Positions 8,970-17,305 of a DNA stretch of 58,275 nt are shown here, piece by piece; position 1 is the first letter of the stretch; each line of letters begins with the position of its first letter. A program made the translations under genes and the position numbers. The DNA comes from Sporisorium sorghi (taxonomy: Eukaryota; Basidiomycota; Ustilaginomycetes; Ustilaginales; Ustilaginaceae). The notes under the pieces are model-generated. The model ran no database searches, was not told the origin of the DNA, and worked only from the letters and a program-made list of their open reading frames with translations. The DNA lies in contig JALCCG010000132.1 in NCBI GenBank assembly GCA_023212695.1, positions 1 through 58,275 on the forward strand, in the 5' to 3' direction.

Positions 8970-9671
8970 ATGGGCATCAGACCGATTGATATAGCAAAAA
9001 AGCTGGGGATTACCACAAGTGCACTCAAGCACTATGAGAAATGGGGAATCGTCCCTCCTGCTGAACGTGCCCCGAACGGATACCGGGTATATACCGAGGA
9101 GCATGCCGCTTATTTTGAATGCATCAGGGCCATGTTTCCCGGTTTCGGTGTAGATGTTACTAAGAAAGTGATGGTCAAACTGCAGGAACAAGAAGTGGAT
9201 GAAGCGCTTTGGATCGTAAGCGAGGTACAAGCCCGCCTTCAACAGGATAAAATCCTTGCAGAGCGGACGATCCGCATTCTGGATACCGAGCAGCTTGATA
9301 TTGTAGATGCCCGTGGCCGGAAAAAAGAGCTGACGATCGGTGATGTTGCCGCTGAAACCGGCGTTCCCACCTCGGCCATCCGCCACTGGGAGAAGGAAGG
9401 CATTCTTAACCTGCCTCGAGATCAGGACAACGGTTACCGGAAATTCGATGATGCTCAGATCCGGCAGATTATGATCATTCGCATTCTCCGCTCGGCCAAT
9501 TACCCACTGGAGGTCATCAAGGATGTATTGCAAGAACTCGAGCACCATCATGTCCATAACGCCAGGCGGGTACTGAAGGACACGCTGGTGTATCTGAATT
9601 ACCGCAACCACAACCAAATGCGCGGCGTACACTACCTATACCAGTTATGCCGAGTATTGAATTTAATGTAA
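8970..9671 (+). CDS. MerR-type regulator with two MerR helix-turn-helix domains
   Basis: 233 residues. ATG at 8970 follows AAGGGGG by six bases and is preferred over an in-frame ATG at 8937. The first MerR domain (about residues 3-70) contains IAKKLGITTSALKHYEKWGI and PNGYRVYTEEHAAYF. A second (about 115-180) contains VAAETGVPTSAIRHWEKEGI and NGYRKFDDAQIRQI. The tail is helical and His-rich (ELEHHHVHNARR) with no obvious drug-binding domain. MerR proteins normally carry one such domain plus an effector coiled coil, so this layout is unusual. It is transcribed away from the UvrA2-exporter operon and probably controls it. Confidence 0.88.
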   Translation: MGIRPIDIAKKLGITTSALKHYEKWGIVPPAERAPNGYRVYTEEHAAYFECIRAMFPGFGVDVTKKVMVKLQEQEVDEALWIVSEVQARLQQDKILAERTIRILDTEQLDIVDARGRKKELTIGDVAAETGVPTSAIRHWEKEGILNLPRDQDNGYRKFDDAQIRQIMIIRILRSANYPLEVIKDVLQELEHHHVHNARRVLKDTLVYLNYRNHNQMRGVHYLYQLCRVLNLM

Positions 9672-9706
9672 TTCTAGTTCCCTTTCATATTGTGGTGTAC
9701 ACATAC

Positions 9707-9750
9707 AACAAACCAGCACGGTTGGAACTCATCCGTGCTGGTTTGTTTCT
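9707..9750 (+). terminator. Intrinsic terminator after the MerR-type gene (probably bidirectional)
   Basis: A perfect 15-bp stem (9707-9721 with 9733-9747) and 11-base loop followed by a U-rich tail. It sits between convergent genes, the MerR gene on plus and the lipoprotein gene on minus. Confidence 0.85.
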
Positions 9751-9796
9751 TGCATTCTATGACCTTAAGATTCCTGTGACCGTATGCACACGATTT

Positions 9797-10690
9797 CTAT
9801 GGATTAACCTTAATGGAGCCCACCGAGGTCGATAGGGATATCGCAGCTCCGCCACCGTTCACGTCGCTCTGCCCCCGGCTTGCGCCTGTAATCTGCCCAA
9901 GCTCGGTTTGGGTATCCAGCGTATACTTCATCTGCGGCGCAAACGTGGTCGTGATGCTCCCTGCCGACGTGTTAACCGCCAGGGTGCTGTCCTTATCGAT
10001 CTCCTCAAGCAACATCTTGACGCTGCCGGCTTCGGTTACGATTTTGGAATTCCCCGTAATTTCCGTTTTGTTGAGCTGAATCTCCCCGGTCCCTAATCGA
10101 AGATCAAAAGCCCCCTTCAAATCGTTCACAAGGACCTTTCCGACATCATTATTCATGCGAACCTCTTGAAGGGCTTCCGGCACTTCGATCACATAATCAA
10201 TCATGAACCCGGAGTCGCCAAACTGCTTCTGCGACCAATCCCACAGACTCGTGCTTGAGTCCTCTTTAGGATGGGTTCTTAATTCCAGCATGCCGTCCTT
10301 GAGTGTAAAGGAGCTGGCCGCCTGCTCTGTAACCTGGGTACGGATGTTATCGTTCTTAAAGAAAGCTTCGTTAAACCACACGGTTGTTTTTACTTTGATC
10401 TCGCTGCCGGATGCTGCGATGAGCTCGATATTGCCCACGGCATGGTCAACAACTAATCCCTCGGCTGTGCCGATTTCCTGGGCCGCCGTCAATTCGAATT
10501 CTTTCCCCTCCCGCTTGACATGATCGCTGATTGCCACTGCGGAATCTCCTGCAATGTTCCCAACCTGTGCTAATTTATCAAGCTCCTGAATGACGGCTTC
10601 ATCTGCGTTGTTGGCTGCATCACACCCGACCAATACGGCAAAAACCATTAGCGATGCGATTTTCACCGCCATCGTTCTTTGCTTTTTCAT
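9797..10690 (-). CDS. DUF4097-like surface lipoprotein
   Basis: 297 residues from ATG at 10690, which follows GGGAGG by eight bases; the longer frame to 10711 has no such site. An N-terminal signal peptide ends in the lipobox LVGC, so the mature protein is lipid-anchored outside the membrane. The remainder is a series of short strands with repeated VGNIEL, DVGKVLV, GTGEIQLN, EAGSVKML, SAGSITT and SVGSIKV motifs. That is the solenoid-like pattern of DUF4097/adhesin-like proteins, often tied to envelope stress sensing. Function unknown. A TATAAT box on the minus strand at 10732-10737 is a likely promoter. Confidence 0.75.
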   Translation of the reverse strand: MKKQRTMAVKIASLMVFAVLVGCDAANNADEAVIQELDKLAQVGNIAGDSAVAISDHVKREGKEFELTAAQEIGTAEGLVVDHAVGNIELIAASGSEIKVKTTVWFNEAFFKNDNIRTQVTEQAASSFTLKDGMLELRTHPKEDSSTSLWDWSQKQFGDSGFMIDYVIEVPEALQEVRMNNDVGKVLVNDLKGAFDLRLGTGEIQLNKTEITGNSKIVTEAGSVKMLLEEIDKDSTLAVNTSAGSITTTFAPQMKYTLDTQTELGQITGASRGQSDVNGGGAAISLSTSVGSIKVNP

Positions 10691-10815
10691 GTTATGATCC
10701 TCCCAGTCCATTCCTGTTTATGTATAAATCCATTATAACTGGATGGCAGGATTTAACACGCTTCCCTGGACTGGTTGCTTCCTGGACTTTAGTCGGGGGC
10801 AAATGACTGAAAGTG

Positions 10816-12180
10816 CTACTTCACGGTTCGATTATAGTCCTGAATTTTAGCCGTGATTTCTTTAGCGGCATCATCTAGTGCCTGCTGCGGAGCCTTTTTG
10901 TTGTTAAGCACTTCTTCGATTGCGCCTTCCACGATCTGCCTCGCTTCCGGAAAAACCCCCATCACCGCACCTTGTGTCGCCTTGACCAGCTTCGTCTGAT
11001 GCAGCTGATCAATCGCGGTTTGGAACTGCGGGAATTTCTCCAGATTTTCCTTCACACTGTCCTCCTCATACGCCTTCGTTGTGATCGGAAAATACCCGGT
11101 ATTGATATGCCAGTACGCTTGCTGTGATGGAGAAGTCAGAAATTTAATGAATTCCCATGCGGCCTTTTGCTCTGTGTCAGGACGACTGTTCATCATCCAC
11201 AAGCTTGCTCCGCCAACGATTACTCCTCCTTCAGCCGAGCCTGCCGGCTTGGGAAGGAACCCCGTTCCCACCTCGAATTTCCCCTCCGCACTGTCAACCA
11301 GTCCTTTCAATGCCGCAGTCGAATCCAGAATCATGGCAACTTGGCCCGCCGAGAAAGCCTTTTTGGAATCGTCGGTCTTGCGTCCCAGATTGTTGGCAGC
11401 CTTCGAATCAATCAAATCCTTCCACCAGGTTAACACCTTTACTCCAGGTTCCGTGTTTACTAGTGATTCCGTTGCCAGATCATCACGGCCATTCCCATGG
11501 TTCACGTATTCAGCACCTTGGCTCGCGAATAGCTGTTCCATGAACCAGCCGTAAATCGCGAAATTAGCGCCCACGGCTTTCCCCTTTTTCGATATCGTTT
11601 CGGCCGCAACCGTCAACTCTTCAAACGTCTTCGGAGGATTATCCGGGTCTAGTCCGGCATCCTTGAACAAGTCCTTGTTATAATACAATATAGGATTGGA
11701 TGAGTTGAACGGCATCGAGTACAGTTTGTTCTCGAATGTATAATAGCCGCTGATATTCGGTTCAAGTTGAGCCGCATCCCATTGGTCCGCATCAATGAAG
11801 TCCTGCATGGGGGTAATCAGTTTGGAATCAATCATAAAACGGCTGCCAATCTCGTACATCTGCACAACGGACGGCCCCTCGTTTGTACCCATCGACGCCT
11901 TTAATTTGCTTAACAAATCATCATAAGTCCCCTGATACACCGCTTCAACCTGTACCTTATCCTGGGACTCGTTAAAGTTGGCGACAAGCTGGTCAACCAC
12001 CTTGGTTGTCGCTCCACCCATCGCATGCCAGAACACAACCTTTTGCACGCCAGCTTCTGTCTTGCTGCCAGTATCCGTCCCCTTCGCCGGCTCCTCCCCC
12101 ATATTAACGTTGCATGCACTCAGCAGCACCATGACCGCAGCCAGCACCACACCAATCATCCTGATTCTTCTCTTCCTCAC
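10816..12180 (-). CDS. Carbohydrate ABC transporter substrate-binding lipoprotein (UgpB-like)
   Basis: 454 residues from a GTG at 12180, with GGGAGGG well placed. Signal peptide and lipobox LSAC near residue 23, then a cluster-D solute-binding fold (VVFWHAMGG, FNESQDKVQVEAVYQGTYDDLLSK, GASLWMMN, AAWEFIKFLTSPSQQAYWH). The closest named class is UgpB, which binds glycerol-3-phosphate or its diesters, but the ligand cannot be read here. It is the last gene of a three-gene importer operon (73-base gap after the second permease). The ATPase is absent, so a shared MsmX/UgpC-type ATPase elsewhere is expected. Confidence 0.9.
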   Translation of the reverse strand: MRKRRIRMIGVVLAAVMVLLSACNVNMGEEPAKGTDTGSKTEAGVQKVVFWHAMGGATTKVVDQLVANFNESQDKVQVEAVYQGTYDDLLSKLKASMGTNEGPSVVQMYEIGSRFMIDSKLITPMQDFIDADQWDAAQLEPNISGYYTFENKLYSMPFNSSNPILYYNKDLFKDAGLDPDNPPKTFEELTVAAETISKKGKAVGANFAIYGWFMEQLFASQGAEYVNHGNGRDDLATESLVNTEPGVKVLTWWKDLIDSKAANNLGRKTDDSKKAFSAGQVAMILDSTAALKGLVDSAEGKFEVGTGFLPKPAGSAEGGVIVGGASLWMMNSRPDTEQKAAWEFIKFLTSPSQQAYWHINTGYFPITTKAYEEDSVKENLEKFPQFQTAIDQLHQTKLVKATQGAVMGVFPEARQIVEGAIEEVLNNKKAPQQALDDAAKEITAKIQDYNRTVK

Positions 12181-12253
12181 ACCAATGCCCTCCCTTTTCT
12201 ATTCAAAATGACAACCTATGATAAGCCTGCATAAGTGCAAGCGCACCACTTCA

Positions 12254-13078
12254 TTAGCCCTTCAACGCACCTGCCGTAATTCCGCGAACCAGTTGTTTTA
12301 CGCCAAAAGCGAGCAGCACAAACGACGGGATCAGCACAATCGTCACGCCCGCCAAAATCAGATTCCATGACATCACTTCGGCATGCTGGAGCATGGCGAC
12401 CCCGATCTGTACCGTGCGCATCGATGCCTTGTTCGTAATGAGCAGCGGCCACAGGAAGTGATTCCAATGGGTAAGGAATGTATACACTGCCAGCGTGGCA
12501 ATGGACGACCGGGACAACGGGAGCACCATGGAGAAATAACAACGAATATGACCGCATCCGTCGATCTTGGCCGCGTCAAACAGCTCGCGCGGAAGCTGCA
12601 GGAAGAACTGACGGAGCAGAAACACCCCAAAAGCACCCGCCATGAAAGGTACGATCAACCCTTGGTAGCTGTCCATCCATCCCCAATCCTTAATTGTCAG
12701 ATAGTTAGGAATAATCGTCACTTCCCATGGAATCATCATCGTGGACAGGAAGAGTCCGAACAGCACGGCCTTCCCCTTAAAATTCAAAAATGCGAATGCG
12801 TAAGCCGCCAGACTCGAAGTAATAACTTGACAGAGCATGATAGCGGTAGAAACAATAAAGCTGTTCAGAATAAAGCGGACGATGGGAAACCCTGAAATGG
12901 CTTCCGCGAAATTGCCCAGGTAGAAGCTCGACGGGAACAACGGCGGCGGAAAATTAGCTACCTCCTTCTCCGTCATAAAGGAAGAGAACACGGTAAAGAT
13001 AAGCGGATACAACACGACCAAAGACAAGAGCAAAAGCAGCAGATACGTGAATGCGGATGCAGCTCTTCGCAGGATCAT
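12254..13078 (-). CDS. Carbohydrate ABC transporter permease (UgpE/MalG family)
   Basis: 274 residues, six membrane segments, with the cytoplasmic EAA loop ELFDAAKIDGCGHIRCYFSMVLPLSR near residue 180 that docks on the ATPase. Its ATG overlaps the stop of the upstream permease by four bases, so translation is coupled. Length and fold are typical of the MalG-side permease. Partner of the permease ending at 13075 and the binding protein starting at 12180. Confidence 0.93.
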   Translation of the reverse strand: MILRRAASAFTYLLLLLLSLVVLYPLIFTVFSSFMTEKEVANFPPPLFPSSFYLGNFAEAISGFPIVRFILNSFIVSTAIMLCQVITSSLAAYAFAFLNFKGKAVLFGLFLSTMMIPWEVTIIPNYLTIKDWGWMDSYQGLIVPFMAGAFGVFLLRQFFLQLPRELFDAAKIDGCGHIRCYFSMVLPLSRSSIATLAVYTFLTHWNHFLWPLLITNKASMRTVQIGVAMLQHAEVMSWNLILAGVTIVLIPSFVLLAFGVKQLVRGITAGALKG

Positions 13079-14001
13079 TGATAATGCACCTTCTTCTCCA
13101 GTACTTTGAACTGCAGCAGAGTCAAGAGCAGAATAATCGCAAACAGAATCAAAGCCTGCGCGCTGCCAATGCCAAATCGGAAATTAACGAACGCATCCTG
13201 ATAGATGGAGTAAACCATCACATTGGTGGAATTGATCGGGCCGCCCTTCGTCAAAATGTGAATTTGCCCAAACGCCTGAAATGCACTGATAACCGAAACG
13301 ATCAAGGCGAAGAAGATGGTCGGTGACAGCAGTGGCAGCACGATTTGCAGAAATGTCCGAATCGGGCCGGAGCCGTCCATTCTAGCGCTTTCGTAAATCT
13401 CTTCCGACACCCCTTGTAATCCGCTTGACAGCAGAATATACAGGAATCCCATGTTCATCCAGATGGTCATGATGGAAATGGAGATAAGCGCCCACGAAGG
13501 ATCGGTTAACCAGGGAATCGGCCCGACATGAACGAGACTTAGAAAATAATTCAGCATCCCTGCCGTGGGATGAAACAACAGAAACCAAATGATCGAGCCG
13601 GTTCCGACCGAAATCACGATGGGCAAGGAGAAGATAAACTGAAACACCTTCATGCCGCGCAGTTTGTTGTGGGTAATGGCAGCCAGGAATAGCGACCAGA
13701 TTAAGGAGGTAGGGACCGTGAACAGTATAAACATCAAGGTGACACCCAAATTTTTATAAAATTGTCCTGTCGATAAGAGCCGGATAAAGTTCTCCAGCCA
13801 CACAAATTCGACCACTTGACCTCGGGGATCGGTAATGGTCATGCTAAGATAAACTGATTTCAACATCGGATAGAACAGAAACATCACAAATACGATGATG
13901 GAGGGTGCCAAAAATCCATAGGCTAAAGCATGCTCTTTCCAAACTCTTTTTCTTACCTCCTTAGATTTTCTGTCATTTAAAACGCTTTCATAATTAGGCA
14001 A
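13075..14001 (-). CDS. Sugar ABC transporter permease (UgpA/MalF family)
   Basis: 308 residues from a TTG at 14001 (protein begins MPNYESVLND), with AAAGGGG eight bases before it; an ATG at 14076 would add 25 atypical residues. Six membrane segments and the EAA loop EEIYESARMDGSGPIRTFLQ near residue 210. First gene of the importer operon, coupled to the second permease. The promoter TTGACA-18-TAATAT lies about 155 bases upstream, and a cre-like site covers the first codons, pointing to catabolite repression. Confidence 0.9.
   Translation of the reverse strand: MPNYESVLNDRKSKEVRKRVWKEHALAYGFLAPSIIVFVMFLFYPMLKSVYLSMTITDPRGQVVEFVWLENFIRLLSTGQFYKNLGVTLMFILFTVPTSLIWSLFLAAITHNKLRGMKVFQFIFSLPIVISVGTGSIIWFLLFHPTAGMLNYFLSLVHVGPIPWLTDPSWALISISIMTIWMNMGFLYILLSSGLQGVSEEIYESARMDGSGPIRTFLQIVLPLLSPTIFFALIVSVISAFQAFGQIHILTKGGPINSTNVMVYSIYQDAFVNFRFGIGSAQALILFAIILLLTLLQFKVLEKKVHYQ
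13977..13990 (-). promoter_or_regulatory. cre-like CcpA site inside the first codons of the permease gene
   Basis: Minus strand TGAAAGCGTTTTAA matches 13 of 14 positions of the cre consensus TGWAANCGNTNWCA. It covers codons 4-8 of the UgpA-like permease, a position suited to transcription roadblock. Consensus from established knowledge; binding inferred. Confidence 0.5.
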
Positions 14002-14157
14002 TTGCCATTCCCCTTTCTTTGGGATATTCCCCTCAAACCGAAATGGAAAGCAAAATTCCGCAAAAAAAGAGAACAAAAAAAGTCACAAAACTGCATGCCT
14101 AAACAGACAAGCAATGATGTGATTCTCCTGTTCTCCATCACATATGTAGCTGCTCCT

Positions 14158-14187
14158 ATATTACAATCGACTCTCAAATATTGTCAA
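14158..14187 (-). promoter_or_regulatory. Sigma-A promoter of the UgpABE-like operon
   Basis: Minus strand consensus TTGACA (14182-14187), an 18-base spacer and TAATAT (14158-14163). The leader before the TTG start is about 150 bases and contains two U-runs but no convincing hairpin. Confidence 0.65.
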
Positions 14188-14216
14188 CGAATATTCACAT
14201 ATGCATATAACCCATG

Positions 14217-14623
14217 TATTGTAATTTCCGGTGGGACAAGAACATCACCCTGCAATTTACACGGGCTGTACTTCTGATCGGCTCTGACTCACCAGCATTA
14301 CCTTCGTGACTGCCTTGCACTTTGAACCCGGCAGCGGCCTCAATGCCCTGTTTACCGGCTTCGTTGCGGTATTCCTACTGGACGGCATAAAGCATGTAGG
14401 AGCTTCTATCGCGCTTAAAGCGTATACGCCCGGTGTCATTACGGCAGCGCTTCTGGAAATCCCATATGGCATTTACACCCTTTATCGCTTCCTGAACGAA
14501 GATTTCGTTGAACCTGCTGCACTCCCAATTGGAACTATGATTTCCTTACCCGTCGTACTTTGTTTGGTATGGTTTGGTCTAACGCTTGGGAAGCAGATTG
14601 CGCCCATTCGCAGAGATTGTTAA
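14217..14623 (+). pseudogene. HXXEE-domain membrane protein remnant (frameshifted, N-terminus lost)
   Basis: The plus strand encodes a 105-residue C-terminal piece from a GTG at 14306, with NALFTGFVAVFLLDGIKH and GASIALKAYTPGVITAAL. These are typical of the second half of HXXEE proteins (about 160-170 residues). Upstream, another frame carries LQFTRAVLLIGS, which fits the preceding segment, with the frame change near 14284-14288. A stop at about 14214 and the lack of the HxxEE motif show the N-terminal half is gone. No ribosome-binding site is seen before 14306. Probably a decayed gene. Confidence 0.6.
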
Positions 14624-14663
14624 ACGTTCGAAGTTGATGCCTACTCGTGTTTTTTTAAAAAAA

Positions 14664-14693
14664 ATGCCGCCGGATCTCATCATCCGGCAGCAT
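14664..14693 (-). terminator. Terminator of the tetronate operon
   Basis: Perfect 7-bp core stem GCCGGAT/ATCCGGC (14669-14675, 14682-14688), extended past one mismatch by ATGC/GCAT. On the minus strand it is followed by a run of eight U. It lies 40 bases past the aldolase stop. Confidence 0.85.
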
Positions 14694-14731
14694 TACATTA
14701 CTTATTCATCATGTTATCCAAAGCTCTGTGT

Positions 14732-15391
14732 TTAGCTCCAGTTACGTCTAGGCTTGTACCCGGCTTTCTCCAGGAATTCCAGCTCCGTCTCCGGGCCAAG
14801 TCCTTGTATGCCCACCTTCGCGCTCATCGAAGTAATCAACATACGGCTGGCAACCTCCAGCGTCTGCAGTGCCATCCGGGCTTCGCGGATGGTGGTATCA
14901 TAAACAACCACGCCATGGTTCTCAAGCAGCAGCACATTGGCAAGCTTGGCCTTTTTCCGAACGCCTTCACCCAGCGCATCACTTCCTGGATGACAATACG
15001 GCACTCTTTCTATTCGCTCCAGGTAATACATCGTCTCAACGAACATGTTCGAAGGAATTTCCAGATCTGAACACGCAATAAGCGTCGTATAGAACGGGGA
15101 AGCATGGAGCACGGCTCCGATCTCCGGACGGCTTTCGTAAATCGCTCGATGCATGGGGGTTTCTTTGGACGGTTTACGTCCCTCGGCTCCATACACGTTC
15201 CCGGACAGATCGCATTCGATCAAGTCCGCCTCCTCCAGTTCTCCGAGGAAGGTACCGCTGGCCGTGACCACGTAACGATCACCTTCGCTCCTAGCAGAGA
15301 TGTTGCCTGCATTTCCCCAAGCCAGATCGTATTGCATCATATATTTACCGGTATGCTGCAGTTCTTTTCTAATCGTCTCCACGTTAGCCAT
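14732..15391 (-). CDS. Class II aldolase/adducin family protein (probable 3-oxotetronate-4-phosphate decarboxylase role)
   Basis: 219 residues; ATG at 15391 after AGGAGG. The fold is that of fuculose-phosphate aldolase: GNAGNISAR near 26-34, Glu77 in KPSKETPMH, His96 in VLHASPF and His159 in LLENHGVVV. The usual metal pair is His-x-His, but here the second position is Ser98, so one zinc ligand appears to be replaced. It is last in an operon with a four-carbon acid sugar kinase, and OtnC-type members of this family decarboxylate 3-oxotetronate 4-phosphate to dihydroxyacetone phosphate. That role is inferred from context. Confidence 0.85.
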   Translation of the reverse strand: MANVETIRKELQHTGKYMMQYDLAWGNAGNISARSEGDRYVVTASGTFLGELEEADLIECDLSGNVYGAEGRKPSKETPMHRAIYESRPEIGAVLHASPFYTTLIACSDLEIPSNMFVETMYYLERIERVPYCHPGSDALGEGVRKKAKLANVLLLENHGVVVYDTTIREARMALQTLEVASRMLITSMSAKVGIQGLGPETELEFLEKAGYKPRRNWS

Positions 15392-15447
15392 GAGATCGAC
15401 CTCCTGAATCAGTTTATATTTTTCACTTGAGATTCCCTTACTAGTAT

Positions 15448-15489
15448 ACGTTGACTTCTACACGTTGACTTCTACACGTTGACTTCGTG
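15448..15489. repeat. Three tandem copies of a 14-bp unit ACGTTGACTTCTAC
   Basis: Units begin at 15448, 15462 and 15476; the first two are identical and the third diverges after 11 bases. They lie in the 104-base gap between dctM and the aldolase gene, just past the dctM stop codon, inside the operon. Confidence 0.85.
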
Positions 15490-15495
15490 AGTCCC

Positions 15496-16776
15496 TTATT
15501 TGCCGCCCAACAAGTTTGGCAGGAACATCGACAATTGCGGAAGAAACGTAATCAACAGTAAGTCTATAATCAGCACAATATAGAACGGCACCATGCCTTT
15601 GCTGATCTGATCCAGCCGGATTTTTGCAATCTGCGCGGATATAAACAGGTTGATGCCAAGCGGCGGTGTACACATCCCAATCGCCAGGTTGACGATCATG
15701 ATAATCCCAAAATGGGTTGGATCAATACCGAACTCGGCAGCTACTGGAGCCAGCAGCGGCGCTAAAATAATAATCGATGCATTGGACTCCATGAACATTC
15801 CTACGATGAGCAGGAATACGTTAACCAACAGCAGGAATACGATTGGATTATCGGATATGTTCACGAAGAAGCCAGCAACTGCCTGTGGAATTCCTTCGCG
15901 CGTCATAATCCAGCTGAACAATCCGGCGCTTGCAATGATGAACATAATGACAGAGGTCGTAATCGTAGATTGCGTCAGAATGTTAATCAGCTTGGAGAAT
16001 TTAATCTCTTTGTAAACGAATACGCCAACGATGAAGGCATAGGCTACAGCAACGCCCGCGGCCTCCGTTGGCGTGAAGATACCGCCATAGATTCCGCCAA
16101 GGATAATGATTGGCATAAAAACTGCCCAGAACGACTCCTTGAAAGCCTGCCATACCTCTGCGCGCGTCTTTCTTTTTTCCCGTGCGTAGCCTTTGCGCTT
16201 AGCAATCATGTAAACGGCTATCATCAGCGACAATCCAATCATCAGTCCCGGAATAAGTCCCGCCATAAACAGATCACCGATTGAAGTTTCCGCCGCTACC
16301 CCATATAGAATCAATGGAATACTTGGCGGAATGATAACCCCCAGCTCACCCGATGTTGCCTGAAGGGCCCCCGTGAAGTTCTTATGATATCCTCGGGAGA
16401 TCATCGCAGGAATCAGAATGCTGCCAAGTGCTGCCGTTGCAGCAGCGGAAGAGCCTGATATCGCAGCAAAGAACATCGACGTTACAATCGTTACAAGTCC
16501 AAGTCCGCCGGGTAAATGACCTGTCAGTGCATTGGCCAGATTCACGAGCCTTCTTGAAATTCCGCCAAATTCCATTAATGTCCCTGCAAATACGAAGAAT
16601 GGAATCGCCATTAAGGGGAATGAATCCGTTGACGTGAATGAACGCTGAACCAGAACAAGCAGCGGCGTGCCGCCTTCCCACCAGATCGCCACCGCCGAAG
16701 CCATTCCCATTGAGACGGCTATCGGTACGCTGATAGCGAAGAAAAGGATCAGACATCCGAATAGTATGATAGGCAT
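15496..16776 (-). CDS. dctM: TRAP transporter large permease (DctM family)
   Basis: 426 residues, about 12 membrane segments, with family signatures AGTLMEFGGISRRLVNLANALTGHLPGGLG, ISGSSAAATAALGS and PPSIPLILYGV. DctM forms the sodium-driven channel of tripartite ATP-independent importers for organic or sugar acids. Its ATG overlaps the DctQ stop by one base (TAATG), so the two are coupled. The operon's kinase and aldolase suggest the cargo is a C4 sugar acid. Confidence 0.95.
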   Translation of the reverse strand: MPIILFGCLILFFAISVPIAVSMGMASAVAIWWEGGTPLLVLVQRSFTSTDSFPLMAIPFFVFAGTLMEFGGISRRLVNLANALTGHLPGGLGLVTIVTSMFFAAISGSSAAATAALGSILIPAMISRGYHKNFTGALQATSGELGVIIPPSIPLILYGVAAETSIGDLFMAGLIPGLMIGLSLMIAVYMIAKRKGYAREKRKTRAEVWQAFKESFWAVFMPIIILGGIYGGIFTPTEAAGVAVAYAFIVGVFVYKEIKFSKLINILTQSTITTSVIMFIIASAGLFSWIMTREGIPQAVAGFFVNISDNPIVFLLLVNVFLLIVGMFMESNASIIILAPLLAPVAAEFGIDPTHFGIIMIVNLAIGMCTPPLGINLFISAQIAKIRLDQISKGMVPFYIVLIIDLLLITFLPQLSMFLPNLLGGK

Positions 16777-17276
16777 TATAATCCTTCCTCCTTCGCTGGC
16801 GGTAGTTTCTCGGAAACAATCGTTTCCAGAATGACCGCTACCGCATTGATAATGAGCAGCATCGCCCCGACAGGAATCGCCGCATAAGGGATCGACATGC
16901 TGAGTCCCATGGCTGCCGACGACTGCACGGATACCCGATTCAGAATATCAATGCCCTGGACCAGCAAAAGAACAAAGAACACAATGCATATCACCATCAC
17001 GGTAATGCGGATAACCTTCTTGTTTACTTCACTCACCAGCTCCGGCAGCAGCTCGATCGCAACCAAACGGTGATGCCGCAGTGCAAGCGAGGAACCCAGG
17101 AATACGAGGTAAACCATCAAATATCTCGCAAGTTCCTCGGACCAGTGAAGTGGATAACCGATAATCCGGTAAATAATCTGCATGATAATCAGGATGGACA
17201 TTACACCCAGGATCATGGCCACTGCGATGCCCACGAGTTTGTTGAGCGCGTCGATCGCTTTTAATGTCTGCCGCAT
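16776..17276 (-). CDS. dctQ: TRAP transporter small permease (DctQ family)
   Basis: 166 residues, four membrane segments, with the family pattern WSEELARYLMVYLVFLGSSLALRHH near residues 40-65 and IPYAAIPVGAMLL near the C-terminus. DctQ bridges DctM and the binding protein. It starts 29 bases after the DctP stop and overlaps DctM by one base. Confidence 0.94.
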   Translation of the reverse strand: MRQTLKAIDALNKLVGIAVAMILGVMSILIIMQIIYRIIGYPLHWSEELARYLMVYLVFLGSSLALRHHRLVAIELLPELVSEVNKKVIRITVMVICIVFFVLLLVQGIDILNRVSVQSSAAMGLSMSIPYAAIPVGAMLLIINAVAVILETIVSEKLPPAKEEGL

Positions 17277-17305
17277 GGCTTATCCCCCCTATTGAGAAAA
17301 AATGG

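Noticed and set aside
9797..10690. Anti-sigma factor assignment for the lipoprotein
   Set aside because: No sigma factor gene is adjacent and the protein is lipid-anchored outside with a DUF4097-like solenoid pattern.
14001..14160. Regulated leader (riboswitch or leader peptide) before the UgpABE-like operon
   Set aside because: The 150-base leader has U-runs and a 66-codon frame but no stable alternative hairpins or ribosome-binding site, so there is no support beyond length.
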